From contig NC_034410.1 in assembly GCF_002078875.1 (NCBI RefSeq), forward strand, positions 85,260,023-85,324,022: a stretch of DNA of 64,000 bases, written 5' to 3'. Below, piece after piece: positions 11,963 to 24,850 of the stretch. Both the position numbers and the translations under genes were made by a program. Source of the stretch: Numida meleagris. Lineage: Eukaryota; Chordata; Aves; Galliformes; Numididae. Within the stretch, counting starts at the first letter, position 1. The number at the start of each line of letters is the position of its first letter. The notes below the pieces were generated by a model that was not told the DNA's origin, ran no database searches, and saw only the letters and a list, made by a program, of their open reading frames with translations.

Positions 11963-13729
11963 TTATAGAAGACTACCTCCTAATATCCACAATTGATCTT
12001 AGCAGTACACCTTTCTTGTTCTCAGTATGAGCTGTAATATCCTTATCAGCATTCTTCTACTTTTAACCCAGATTAGTGTTTTTGGTCAGGAATCTCATTA
12101 ACTACAGTAAGTCCATTTTCTTTTGTGATTTCCTTTGGAATTGTAATGTACGAAAAGGCCACCAAGGTCAATACCCTGGGCACAAATTCTTCTTTAAATC
12201 ATCATTCAGCTCAGAGTAACAGCATTCTCCTTAGAAATAGACATTTTAAAAGATCTGGAACAAACTGTTCAGTTTCTTGGAAGCGAAAATCATCCAGAAG
12301 AGAAGCAGAAATTGAGAACATGGGGAATAAAGTCTAGAAATCTGTAAAATAACTGCTTGTAAGATACATGTTCTTTTAACCAGTATAATAATTCTTGTCT
12401 CTGACTCCTAGATTTGTATACTGTACACATTTGTATACTCTTTTAGAATGAAAAAGGACATTTTCTGGTTAAATTGTCCTATGTTTTAACACAGATTTTG
12501 AAGGCATTAATGATGCAACTAAGGTTGCTTTTTTTAAAGCTTTATGTGCTACCATGGTAGCATATTTTAAGCTTTAGAAATCACAGTTTTGCTCTGCACA
12601 AAGTTGAGTTTCTTGAGCACATTGAATTACTTACAAAAAAAGTCTTGTATTTATGTTAACTAAAGCAAGGGTGCTATTTCTACCATACTTTTACTGATAC
12701 CAATGCCAAAAACAAGTACAGAACACATTAGCTGCATAGTTCACCACTAGCATTCAAATTTTCATTGATATTGCACACACACCAAAAAAATTAAATAGCA
12801 CCTCATTGTGGTTAAAAAATGATTAGCTTTTGCCTCTTTAATGAAGTCAGTATTCCTATGAATGAAATATTTTTAAGAAAAAATTCTGAAAGATAACTTA
12901 TTTTTAACTAAATTCTTCATGCTGGCAGTAATGAAAATAAAAAAAAATGGAAATAGGCGATGGTGCAAATATGAATACTCATCCTATTCTTCATTATAAA
13001 ATAAATGTTATGACCAGGCAGGCACAGTTCTAAGGTTAAAGAGAAACACTAGAAAAATTAAGAGTCATTATTTCTCTACATTGACATCAGTGTTAGAGGT
13101 AGCTAGGTTTGTCAGAAATAGGCTTTTTATTTTAAAAGTTGTCTATCCTTAGTTTGTTCAGATACGAGTTTGTTGAAATGAAAAGGGAGCGGAAGTGATG
13201 TTATATAATTTCAGTGAGCATGAATCCTAAGTGTAAAATGTGATATGAACATAGACACCAATTCTACACAATTGCTTTGTATTGAAATATCGACATCACA
13301 GATCCTAACATACTGGATTAGGACCCTATACATACAATCTTGGTTAAAAAAATTGAATGTATCTTCTAGTGTGTTCCATGCCTCTTTAGAAATATATTTA
13401 GAAACACAGGAAACAGCAAATCAAATCAATGTTATTAGTCTACCACTTAAGCAATGTAGTGGCTCAAAGCAAAAGTCATTAGTATGGAGAAATAGCACTT
13501 TATATCTTGAAGTGTAAGAATCACATGATATCTTTGAATTGTAAGGCACAAATGTTTTCAGCTTATGACCAGCTATGAGAAATCTAAAAGGAAAAAATAA
13601 TAATATGGGATGACAGGCTAGGAGGGCATGAATGATAAGAATTCTGTGACCACACATGGTGTGGTGCATTTTCACCCCTTAGTTTATGTGTTTTTCTTTC
13701 CACTGCCACATTTTCTGGTGACTTTATCT
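11963..13729. other. Unique AT-rich non-coding stretch
   Basis: No gene is recognised. Open frames at 12125-12337 and 13245-13517 (plus) lack motifs, and their amino acid composition follows the base composition. A palindrome at 12536-12580 is listed separately. Confidence 0.55.
12536..12580. repeat. Imperfect palindrome with perfect 16-bp core
   Basis: The core TGCTACCATGGTAGCA (12547-12562) is its own reverse complement. It is flanked by AAAGCTTTATG on the left and TATTTTAAGCTTT on the right, which extend the pairing to about 18-20 bp per arm with a two-base bulge. A transcript would form a tight hairpin with almost no loop, too short for a normal microRNA precursor. Confidence 0.8.
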
Positions 13730-14225
13730 AGTCTTGTTCGATCATGCTGTGCACATCACAGTCACTTACTGACAAGCAGCTCTGGCTGAAGCATTCAGAG
13801 AAACAACCTTCCACAAACAAAGCAGGCAACTCCTGTTTCTCTTAAGATAAAATCTGCTGATCTCATTATTGATTGTCTGCTTTCAGTGGTTTTGTTTCCT
13901 GAAAGTTTGATATGGGGCAACAGAGGTGACAAAAGATTGGCACTGCGACCTGGAAATTAAATGGTCGACTATTAGATCAACGTCAAATAGGGTGAGGCTG
14001 AAGTGTTTGGCAAAAGCATTAGATGCTGTCTTGACTTAATCTCTCTTTCCTTCTTTCTCTCTCTCTCCTTTATCTCGAATCTGTTTTGAACCCTCCCAGG
14101 CAATTTACTATCCTTGTCATTGATTTCTATCACCTTATGTGCCCCTCTGAAGAATTACTTTTTGAATGATAAATCAGCTTCCGCATTTAAACAATTGTAT
14201 GTCTCACCTTAATGTGAAAATAGCC
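13730..14225. promoter_or_regulatory. CNE-like block
   Basis: This block is repeat-free and has mixed composition. It carries several isolated CpGs in unusual contexts (CACTGCGACC near 13945, GGTCGACTATTAG near 13963, ATCTCGAATC near 14073). It also has Sox/homeodomain-like strings (CATTATTGATTG near 13866, ATTTAAACAATTG near 14186) and a CT-rich tract at about 14040-14072. No coding frame is present. Function as an enhancer is inference from texture. Confidence 0.33.
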
Positions 14226-15297
14226 ATTGAAAGAAAAAAATACAGTAAATATTAACATTTATCACTGACCAAAGGAATCCTTGTGATTTTGGAATGTGGA
14301 CCAGCTTTTCTTTTATTATAAAGTGGATAAGTATACTAGAAATAAAGTATGAACCTTCTCTTCCATCAAACTGTTAAGAAATGAATTACAGAGGCAAACT
14401 ATAGTCAATAAGCTGAAATAAAGGAAAAAAAAAAAGAAAAAAGAAAAGAAAGAACTGCTCAGGAAAGCAAAGTTGAAACTAGCATCCAGTGCTTTCTGCA
14501 AATAGCCAGTAATGTCCTCAGACATGCTCCTCATTTCAGAGGTGTTACAGTCTGGATATTTAAGGGTTGTTTTGAGCTGAGAAAGGAAACCAAAATGCAG
14601 AATAATAGACCGACCTTTTCTAATATTCCTTCTTCATCCTCTATCTTTCTCTTTTTCCCCACATGTCCCTCTGTAGTCATCCGAAAAATAACTCTTTTTT
14701 TCTTTTGTAGGCCCCGAAGAGAAGTATACACTATTAGCTATGGAATGATACCTGATACATTATCTGCTGTACTTTTTATTTCCAAATTATTTTCAATCTT
14801 CTTCAAAAGAAGGTCTATCTTTCCACAGAAGAGTGAGCAGTACTAATTAGTATTGAATTTTACTTTTGCTTAAGTGACTAAGCACATGAGAGAAAATTTT
14901 CTGGTTTGAGCAGTAGCAATGTACACGTATCAACCCTGATATCCTTGTTGTGAAAATGCTCAGGAAAAGCCCAAATTAAAGCCCTGAAACCAAACAACCA
15001 CTTACTGTTTTTAGCTTAAACATGAAAAGACTTGCATGGGTTTCATTTGGAGACTATTTTAGAAGAAAAACTTGTTAAAGTAATTTTTTTTCATTGCTCA
15101 GAACACAATATAACCTGGGAACAGTTCTTCGTTTGTAGCTCTTGTTTTAACCTGTGCTAACCACTGATAATTTTTGTGACTTTTCCATGCATTTGATAAT
15201 GTTAGGTACTTCTCTTAAAACTTCCTTTCCTAGAGTATTGTATATTCAAGAAAGTATGTGACTCACTAATTTTTTTCCAGTAACTGGCTGTTCGACT
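14226..15297. other. Unique AT-rich non-coding stretch with polypurine run
   Basis: A polypurine run of about 35 bp lies at 14421-14455 (mostly A with G). The run translates as a chance K/E- or F-rich frame. No gene is recognised. Confidence 0.55.
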
Positions 15298-15786
15298 GGT
15301 TGCTCTGAAAGTAATGCCTACTATCTACAATAGATAAGAAGAGCACAATAACACTATTTGATAGAGCAAATTCTCACCTATAAAACACTATTTTTTTAAA
15401 TAGTGACCACCATTACTTATGCATTTTTTGACAAGAGCCTGTACACCACACTTGTAAATATCTGCACCAGTGGATGTGATCCACCATCACTGAAACTTCT
15501 GCTGAAACATATCACCCACTACCTCACTGTGCTAATATTCACTGTTTGGTCTCCATAAACATTCAGCAAGTGTTAATGAATGTCAATGGGTGCAATTTTT
15601 TCCTCATGGAGGAATTCAATGACTTATCTTTGCTTCATAGACATTTCCATGTCAGACATTATGTTGTCAGACTGCCCTCTGTTGCCATCTGTCATATGGC
15701 AAGAAAATGTAATGGAATATTGGCAGGAAAGTTCAACCTTTACTCGCATATGTAATAAAACTGGAGGAACTGTTTTTGGAGTAGCC
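15298..15786 (-). mobile_element. Mariner deletion derivative, copy 2 (inverted)
   Basis: A 489-bp copy of the element at 4486-5031 in the opposite orientation. It starts GGTTGCTCTGAAAGTAATGCC and ends GGAGTAGCC. Long stretches match the reverse complement of copy 1 (for example AGAGCAAATTCTCACC near 15365 and ATTTTTTCCTCATGGA near 15595). The same internal region of transposase is missing as in copy 1. Both therefore descend from one deleted master rather than from independent decay of full elements. It is shorter by about 57 bp because part of the end that is left in copy 1 (before about 15755) is lost. No TA duplication survives at either edge. Short plus-strand frames inside it are shadows. 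Confidence 0.86.
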
Positions 15787-18700
15787 CTTGCATAAAGTAA
15801 TGAATAATATAAAAATGGATAGGTATTCTACACTGTATTCCAGAAATTTCTGGTTTGTGATGCAGTCTCACTTTTATGGCCAACTGAATGTATAGTCTTT
15901 GATTCCTTGGTGTGATCACACAACATGGGAGTTCATTCCGTGACTAGACGTATTTGTAGGTGTTCGCTTTCCCAACAGACAACGGCAAGGAAAACAATAA
16001 TCTTGTTGTTTTTCTTCTATCTGTAGGAGTAGAAGAAGGAAAGAAGTGGATGAGGGCCATACAAGCCCTCACTGTAGGAATCAAAAGTTAATGTGGGGAA
16101 GAGTTTGTAAGAGAAGTTTTGCAGTTATAAAAGTTTTGTCACTAGATGTGAAAACATTTCTGAAGTTTTCCACACTGACTTGTCTCTAGGAAATACATTC
16201 AAATACATTGTCACTGAACTTTTTTTTAAATCATGTTACTCTAAGTTGGTTTTAGAAGTTTTATACCAACAGCTCTTTCAGACAATGTGGTTGTAGTAGG
16301 GCTGATAGAATACCTATGTATGTTGATCTTAAGATGACAGCACTATCAGCAGAAATAGTTGTATAGGATGTTAAAGCAATGATACTATAACAATGACAAC
16401 TTCAGTGCTCTCTAATCTGAAACTAAGTCTTTTAACTGCTAATCTCTTGAATCAATATGTGTTGCATTGATTAACCCAGCTCAGTTCTAGAGTAACCTAA
16501 GAGTATATATGTGCACAACAATCCCTCTTGATCACCTTTGCTCTTGCTGTTCTTATGTTATATAAGGAGTGAATTACATTTAAAATGTTTCATTTCTAGT
16601 TCATAGAATTTTTGTCTCCGTATTCTCTCAACAGATCTGGTTTTCTTGTTCTGAGCAACTTGATTCTTCATTTTTTCTTGTTTCCTTGACATGGAAAGTA
16701 AGGCAATGCTTTTCCAAAATGAACAATTCTAACTATACTTCAGTCTTATGAGCTATCCCATAAAGGTTTCTGGTCGAGCTACATCTATATTCTGTTTGTC
16801 TGCAGTACTTACTGAAGTTTTCTAGCATTCTGAAGTCTGAAGATTTTAACATATTGTATGTATCATCTGGCAGAAGAGTCTTTGAGTTACATGTCTTTTC
16901 ATGTATCTGAATCCAAGGTCATCCGGTATTTCTATTCTTTATATCCTAGAATACTGAAATTCCATATAAGAACTTTCAGGAAAGACCTTACCATAATCCC
17001 ATTTAAAATTACCCTGTAAACAACTGAAAGTCAGTCATTTGTAATAAAATATTCAAAGCTTAATTATTATTATTTTTTAAATTACCCACTGAATCTCTGA
17101 ATCTTTAGCTATGGTTATGTAGTTTAAACTTAACTTTGCTTTTCATATGCATTCTCTTTGGTAGATAAAAAGGCAAAAAGACCAGTTGTTAAATACTAAA
17201 TTAGAAGCCAGCTACTCTAAGAGTAAGTCAATTGAAGTAGCTCAGTTTCTCTGTCAGTTATATTCCTTTTCCCTTTCACTATATTAAAAACAGAGAAAAC
17301 TTAACTGTAGAATGTCTTGAGTGGTCCATTGCACCAAACAATCTACCAATCTGAGTGAGCAGTGGTAATAGATGTGATAACACACTTTCAGTCTAACTCT
17401 TTTATGTGACAGAAAAGATGCAAAATCTTTCATCTCTGAATATCACACTTCATTTTTAAACCAAGTCTGACTGTAGTTTTACAGGTAGCTTTTATTTTTG
17501 GTTGGTTTTGAGTTGTTTGTTTGGGGGCTTTTTTTTTTTTTTTGATATATTGTTTTTCTTCTGTTTGGTGTTTCTTTTTTGTGGTTTCTTATTTTGCATT
17601 CTACTAGCCAGAGCAATGGTAATGGCATGGGACACAGAAAGTACAGAATAGTTTAATTGTGACTGAGCAGGTTAAATAGGAAGTACATGGGCTGATATGC
17701 CTGCAGATCTGAGAAAGCAGTACTTCTAATTAAGGAGCAATGACAAGCAGCTGAGGACAGCCTAAGGACAGAAACTTCTTGACCCTGCTTATCTGAATCT
17801 AGAACAGCATGTCTGATTATAGCTCTTGCACTTCACCTGCTCTGGAATGCTTTCCTCATTGTGGACTTCAGCTGGAAGAACTCTGCAGTACTGCTCTGGT
17901 TGCTGTGCTGCTCCCAGAAATGGCTTCTGGGACAACAGAGGACAGAAAACAACTTGCTGAATATTTTAATTGACAAACTATTAAGTTTTCTGTTACAAAT
18001 ACATTTTTTAGTCCATACTGTTTATGGAACTTAACAGAAAACAATAAATATCAGTAAATTCCTTACTTCCGGATATTATTTAAAGAATTTAAATTCTTCC
18101 TGTTACCAATTCTCCATGCCGAGCCTTATAGGAGTCCCAAGAGCACTCAAACCATGGTAATTTGAAAAATGATAGCATAGTTGTAAATATGTAGCAAATA
18201 TTTCTTTCCTGTATCTATGCTTGCACAGATTGTTCTGTACTTAAGAGTTACCTTGAGGCTGCTGTGGTTTTTCTTCTGTCTGTGACCAGAACACAAGAGA
18301 TCACCAGACAAATAGCAGCAACATTTTTAGCTGTGCTCTCTCCTAGCATCTCAAACTGCCTACCTACAGAATTTGTGGTAGATTAGGAATCACCTATGCC
18401 AGCTGATTACTCCTTCAGCCTGAGCAATTTGTGGGCTGATTTTCTAAGTCTCACACTCCAGATGTTTTCCAGTGAACTCAACAATAATGAATGTTAAGTC
18501 TTGTTAAGCTATTCTGATACTGATAAACTTAAAAATCAGAATCTATCTTCAAGATCTTCTTTCCAAGCATGTGTCCTTGTGAGAATTCTAAAATATAAGT
18601 TTCTAAAGGATTTGGTGCACCTGTATATTCATGTTATGGGTGACATAGTATTAATTACAGTTATAAAGCATTAGGCTCTAGCATGCTGTGGCCCTGTTGG

Positions 18701-19756
18701 AACATTTCTGGTAACAGACGTCTCATTTTTTTAGAGGAAGTCAAGGCAAACATTTTGCTTGATTTTGATAAAAGCTTGTCTGGTAGGATCCATTTACTCT
18801 GCTCACTGCAGTTGCCCTCTTCAGAAAATATTTGTTGCCCATGCCAGATTTTTAAGTACTTCTGCTGATGGAATGATATCAGGAGTGAGCTGTATCGTAA
18901 CAACCAAAGAATTATATAACAACGCAGGAAGATTAATGCCCAGATATCTTACACCACAAAAACCCAAGAAACATTTGTTTTATCATGCCAGTATGAGACG
19001 CATTGCTTCATGTCTTATCAGATTGCATTTCAAACAAAATGTCTCCATGTTTCAGACTCAGTTTAGCCAGGCTTGTCTTGTGGTCAGAGATCCAGGCTAG
19101 GTATAGGTCTGTTCCCATCCCCATGGAAATGCCAGATGCCCGGGGCTAAGGCTGCCACAGAACTCCCTGCACTGTGCTGCATCCTGTCAGAAGAAACAAA
19201 GAAATGACTATTCTGCAAAAAGGGCTGAATTAGTAGTTTGCAGTTTATGGAGGAGAAATTGCTTTGTACAGCAAATTATACACCTTTCATACAAACTCTC
19301 TTGGACCAGTGCATGCTCTCAGCAAATCTTCTGTGCCCAAATGGCAATACCAGAATGACAATGAAAATGCAATTAAAAAGTTCTGTTCTGAGAATGACGT
19401 GGGTATATATAGACAGAAAAATATTCTCTGAAAGAATAATACATTCCCATGTTTTTGCTGGAGATAAATAAACAAATGTAACATTTTGGACCAACAGGTG
19501 AGAAACTGATAGATGACAAAGTTAGAGCTGTTTTTCCAAAGTATTTTCACAGAAAGAAAATGCACATTGAAACTAAACAATGTATGCATTTTTAATGGTG
19601 TTATTTATATTTTATCTATCTTGGTTCTAACAGAACCAAGAAGAAAACAATGAATAAAGATACTTCAGAAGTTCAGAATACTCTCTGAATTTCAGTAACA
19701 AGGATGATTATAAATGGCTGGTCTTTTTTCACCATACTACTATCCATTATAACTCT
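15787..19756. other. Unique AT-rich non-coding stretch
   Basis: No gene or transposon is recognised over about 4 kb. A T15 run lies near 17529-17543. The open frame 18759-19100 (113 codons, plus) and its antisense partners have no known domain, no Kozak-like context that I would trust and no codon bias. A slightly GC-richer segment at 17690-17960 was examined and not identified. Confidence 0.5.
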
Positions 19757-20928
19757 TTCATGTGGGAATGAATGACATAGGAAGCCAGAACACGGGCTGA
19801 ATCAAATAAGGCTATTAAGCCCTGGAAGTAAAGGACACTGGTGCCCAAGTTATCTTCCCTTCAATGTTGCTAGCTGGAGGAACAAAGGAAGCCAGAAATA
19901 GACATTTAATACATATCAATTAATGGCCATGTGGCTGGTGCTTACCCAGCGGTCAGTACTGGGTTCAGTCTTGTTCAACATCTTCATGAGTGACCTGGAA
20001 GAAGGAAGAGAATGCACCCTCAGCATCAGCAAGTTTGCTGATGATACAGAGCTGGGAGGAGTGGTTGGCAGAAGTCTGTGCTGCCATTCAGCGAGACCTG
20101 GACAGACTGGACTTTGGCATAGAGAAATCTTCTAGGGTTCAAGTAGGGCAAGTGTAGAGTTCTATACCTGAGAAAGAATAACTGCATGCATCAGTACAGG
20201 TTAGGTGCTGACCTGCTGGAGAGGAGCTCTGCAGAGAGGGACGTCGGTGTCCTGGTGGACAGCAAGCTGGCCATGAGCCAGCAGTGTGCCCTTGTGGCCA
20301 AGAAGGCCAATGGTATCCTGAGGTGCGTTAAAAAGATCATGGCCAGTAGGTCAAGGGAAGTTATCTCCCCTCTTTACTCTGTCCTGGTGAGGCCACATCT
20401 GGAGTAGCTCTGGGCTCTTCAGTCCCAGAAAGACAGGGAACTTCTAGAGAGCATCCAGCATAGGGCCAGAAAGATGATTGTAGTCATGGAGCATGTCCCT
20501 TCTGAGGAAAGGCTGAGAGACCTGGGACTGTTCAGCCTGGAGAAGACTGGGGGGGGGGGGNNNNNNNNNNNNNCTGGAGAAAACTGGGGGGGGGTCTTAT
20601 CAATGCTTTTAAATATGTAAAGGATGGGAGCAAAGTTGATGGGGCCAAGATCTTCTCAGCAGTGTCCAGTTACAGAACAGGGGGCAATGGGCACAAACTA
20701 GAACATAGGAAGTTCCATAGAAACAGGAGGAAAAAATTATTTACCTTGAGAGTAACAGAACAGTGGAACAAGCAGCCCAAAGATGTTGTCTTCTTCTCTG
20801 GAGATACTGAAAATGCGCCTGGACACTTTCCTGTGTAACCTACTGTAGGTAACCTGCTTTAGCAAAATGGTTGGACTAGATGATCTCCAGAGCTCCCTTC
20901 CAACCCCTATGATTCTATGATTCTGTAG
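19757..20928 (+). mobile_element. CR1 LINE with ORF1 esterase remnant fused to RT fragment
   Basis: The 5' part (19757-19945) translates, with frame breaks, to HVGMNDIGSQNTG...GAQVIFPSMLLAGG...EARNRHL. This resembles the SGNH/esterase-like domain carried by CR1 ORF1. At about 19945 it switches abruptly to the ORF2 RT segment [18 protein letters not shown], followed by the catalytic motif FADDTELGG at 20034-20060. The post-RT region and the 3' UTR end at CCCCTATGATTCTATG and further octamers. Everything between the esterase domain and RT motif B (endonuclease and early RT) is missing. The element also contains a 13-base assembly gap (20561-20573). Stops and frameshifts make it inactive. Confidence 0.9.
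20549..20594. other. Assembly gap in G-run with duplicated flank
   Basis: Twelve G's (20549-20560), then 13 N's, then CTGGAGAAAACT repeated and another nine G's. The same position in the CR1 at 6.65 kb reads GAGACTGAGGGGTGACCTC, so the G-runs and the repeated CTGGAGAA-AACT look like sequencing stutter and imperfect gap closure, not biology. Confidence 0.8.
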
Positions 20929-23900
20929 TTCCCATTGGAATGGGACATAATAGTTTTGTCCAAGACTCTCATGTTTTTCTAAACAGTGATTTAATATGCT
21001 GTCATGGCTTTTTGTAAGATGGCAAAAGAACTTCATTTCATTTCTGATCTTATTTTCCATCTGGACATTTAGATCACACGTTTGATATACAGTTGTAGAA
21101 CAGGAAGAAAATATTTTAGGAGAAAGGCAGCTATGAATCAGCTTCTGCTTCTTACAGGAATAAAAGTCAAAAGCTTTTGACCCTAACTATAGTATTAACT
21201 TGATACCTACTGAAATCTGTCAGCTTGTTTTGGTGGATATGGAGCATCTTGCCATCAGGTTTCCAGTGTTCTCAAGACTTTGCAAAATAAAAAGACAAAG
21301 GTTATCTGAAGACGAAAGTCATCACACAGCCACAAAATTCTGTTATTTTATCCATTCAGGAAAGAAGGGCAAATATAGACAAACTTTGGCTTTGAAGGCT
21401 GTGACAGACCTTAACAAAACTGAGGTAGAGTAAACCATGCACACAATAAGCAGATGAGTTAAAAAGCACTAACTGTGTGGAAATTCCACAGTATAGAGCA
21501 TAGCAATTGTTTAGATGTGCACACTGACACCTGCCACTATGCATATTTGTTTTGCATTGGCTCCTGTTGTGCTGTTTCATGCATACATTGTATGGGGCCA
21601 GGAGGCAGTAGAGTAGACAAACCACTCCTGATGGCTGTTGTCCTTCTTCTGGCAGCTTCTTCGAATTACTGAAAGATGTGATGGTTTCTCATCATGCATT
21701 CAACTCCCCTGCTGTCTTGTGTACCTTTGTACTGTGCTTTTCCCAGTGACAAAATGCTGAATAGTTCCAAACACATTTTCTTGTATTTTCTGACTAGATT
21801 TTTGGCTTCCAACTGTACATGGTAATTTCAGTGAAGAAGGAAAATAACATCCTTTAAATCTGATGTTCCACTAGTAAAGAGTCAATTTTCTTTATCCAGA
21901 TGCAAATTGTTTTGGACTGTGAATTATGCAGATTGTGCAATAAAGGCATATGACACTCATGTCACGTGTCCATAGAAAATAGATCTGTTTTAAAGGGATA
22001 TAAGTCAGTTTGAATGTGGTCCTTGGTATTCTTCACTGGTCTCTACTGATTCATTAATATTTAAATTTATGTTAATTTCATCAAGGTGTGAAAAGATCTT
22101 TTTTTGCATATACATGAACTAACAATATTACTATTCAACCAGCTATTTTACTTTTTTTTTTTTTTTTTTTACCCAAGAGAAGCTTGTTGTACTATAGCAG
22201 AAAGAGAAAAGGGGAGATTATAAAAGCCCATTTTTGAAAACCCAGGAAATGTAGCAGCTGAATGTGATTTTAAAAGAGCTATCCAGTATTCTTTCTTCTG
22301 ATCTGAGCAAAAATTTTGAAAGGTATCTCAACAACATGTTCCAGAACATATATACATAATAAAACATTATCATTTTTCATGTGTGTATTATTTTGTAAGG
22401 TTATCATCTGGGACATGTCAGTATAGAGCTTTGACTATCAAAATTCTATAGAAAGGGAATTGTGTTGACAGCACGTATAGGCGCTTATTACATTTCAAAG
22501 TCAAATGAAGAGCGTATCTCAAATATTTAAGGGTCTATGCTTTCTTCAGGAATGACAATACAAAGTAAATATTTTTTTGAGAAAGAGCAGCTCATACCTT
22601 TGATCAGGAAACATTTATTATTTTATGTTAAAACCAAGGTCATTTTGAATTAATCTTTAGAAATAGACACAGTCCTAAAAAGCCAAATTTGATTTTTGTT
22701 TCTCACTTTTAATACTAACTTCTGGTTAATTCTATTTCTGAAATATGCTGTTATTTCTGCTAGGCCAAAATAATTCATTATCCTTGTATATGGAGTGGGT
22801 ATTTATGAACTATATCCTTCTACTGACTGTCTGAACAAAAATAAAAGGTATATTTAGTGCATTTCCAAAGATCTTTTAAGTGGTTCAGCAAAGCACGTAA
22901 TACAGGCCTTGTCTTACATGTCTGTGATGATACAGTTTAATAGCGTTATAAGGCTATGTGGTGTGTAGTTGTCATGATGGTAGATTGTGCTGGTCTGTAT
23001 AGATTTACTGTCATTCTTTAGGCTTTTCATACATGACAGAGGTTGTCTGAAGCACAGCAGGAACATGAAGCTTGCAGGGGTTAAGTGTTACTTGCCTCCT
23101 GGCTTGCTACATAGTCCTCTCTGCACACATACAGAGATGAGGTGCGGGGTACATCCGTCACTAGGCCGATGACATGATGGATTACTCATGTCATTGTCAG
23201 TACAGTCAAAATCACTCTGCTGCTGATAAGGTGGTCCCTTTTCTTTACTGTGGTTGAGTGAAGCTATTTTTCCCTCTGGTTTTAAAACTGTAGTTCTTAC
23301 AAACTCCCCTTAAATCAACGACAGAAAAGACTGTTTTTAATTTTACATAGCAGCTTTGGGCTGTAAGAGACATTCCTTTGAAAATAACTTTCAACATGGA
23401 CAGAAGCATATTAAAGATTTTACATCACTTGATTTCTTCTGATTCTGAAAATAAAATACTTGAAGATAGACACTGATTTTTTTTTCCTGAATTCGTCACA
23501 ATTTATCAGCGAGGCAGACTCATGTTTAAATTGTTAACATTGCCTCACGATTTGTCTTCTCTTTAACATACGCAAGAAAAGAAGCAGCTGTCTTTGTAGT
23601 ATTACCAGAGGAAAATAAAACGCTGGTACCAGGCCAGGCTTTGGATATGTTTTGAAAGTAGTTTTGCATTGGCTGAGTGATACCAATAAGAACATACAAC
23701 ACAGGCCATAATTCTGCTTGGTTCTGAACTGTTCACACACAGTTTTGCCAGCTACTAGAACAGGAGTGAGGCCAAGACCTAGGTGTACGAAGTGCAAGAG
23801 TCAGAAAAGTGCATGTAGTGCTTGAAGCTGTAGCCTTTTCCCCATGCCAGCTTGCTCTGGGATAAGCTGGGGGAAATGCTCTAAACACAGCTTGGACAAG

Positions 23901-24850
23901 GGTACTGTCATATGAGATGCAGAAGAGAAGCACTAAGCAAAGACTCCATTTTTCTGAAGACATCTGCTGTCAACCAGAATTGCATAACAGTTATTGCCAC
24001 AGTCTTTCATAACACAGCATTTTGCTCCACAGTGCCCTTCCTGCCTTATTCTCACAAGCCTACCAGTAGGATTAAGACCTGAACTCGTTTTTTTCTGAAG
24101 TTATACTGGAGATACAGATGATCCACAAACAGGCAAATATGTTTGGCAGACAAGTATGAGAGAGACATGCTGGGCCTCTTCAGATCGCACTAACAACGCT
24201 TTCAACCCTTAATGGAATATCACAAGGCTTTCCTGACATACAGCAGTGCTGCTCCATGCACAGAAAACAGGTTAACAGCTCACTCTGATTACTTTTATAT
24301 TCTGATCTCCAAGTCCAAATTTTCAGTGGAGAAATTGGGGTTGGAGGAAGATATCATAATCACTGCCTGGGTACTGGATATGGAAGAGAGTTGCTGAGAA
24401 ATTCACACATGTATGTAATCACAGTAACCTTTTTATTATTTGAGGCTTCTGCAGTCTGTGTTTGTAATCTGAAATATGTAGAATCACTTCCAATCCAGTG
24501 TAGATTCCATTCTGTTTATGTTTTTCAACCAGCATGTGTGCTTATCTGTGTGCATCTACATATGCACACTGAGTGTAAGTACGGTGCATTATCTGCATGT
24601 TTCACTTTGTCATAAAGAGTACAAAAATTTACTGAATTATTTCCATCTTAAAAACAGAAATTCTTTCAGAAAACACACAATCACATTTGTCTTCCAAGAG
24701 GAAAATCTTTCTGCAAAAGCTACAGAGCAACTGACGATTTAAAGAAAACAAAACAGCCAAAAGCTTGTGTGCGCACTTCAAGAGCACTAAAGATACATAC
24801 TCTCATACTTACACACCCACGTATGCTGCTACATCTAAATAGCTTTGTTT
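20929..24850. other. Unique AT-rich non-coding stretch
   Basis: No gene is recognised. A T20 run lies at 22152-22171. It does not follow a polyadenylation-signal complement, so I do not call it a retrocopy tail. Open frames of 60-107 codons (for example 20737-21060 minus, 21200-21433 plus, 23534-23797 minus) have no motif. The first is the antisense of the CR1 3' end plus its flank. Confidence 0.5.

Noticed and set aside
18759..19100. 113-codon plus-strand open frame
   Set aside because: No domain, signal peptide or codon bias. Overlapping open frames on the other strand are of similar length, as expected by chance.
20737..21060. 107-codon minus-strand open frame
   Set aside because: Its 3' half is the antisense of the CR1 tail and the rest is unremarkable flank.
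22152..22171. T20 run as a possible minus-strand retrocopy tail
   Set aside because: No AATAAA complement within 40 bases 3' of the run and no UTR-like segment, unlike the run at 35027.
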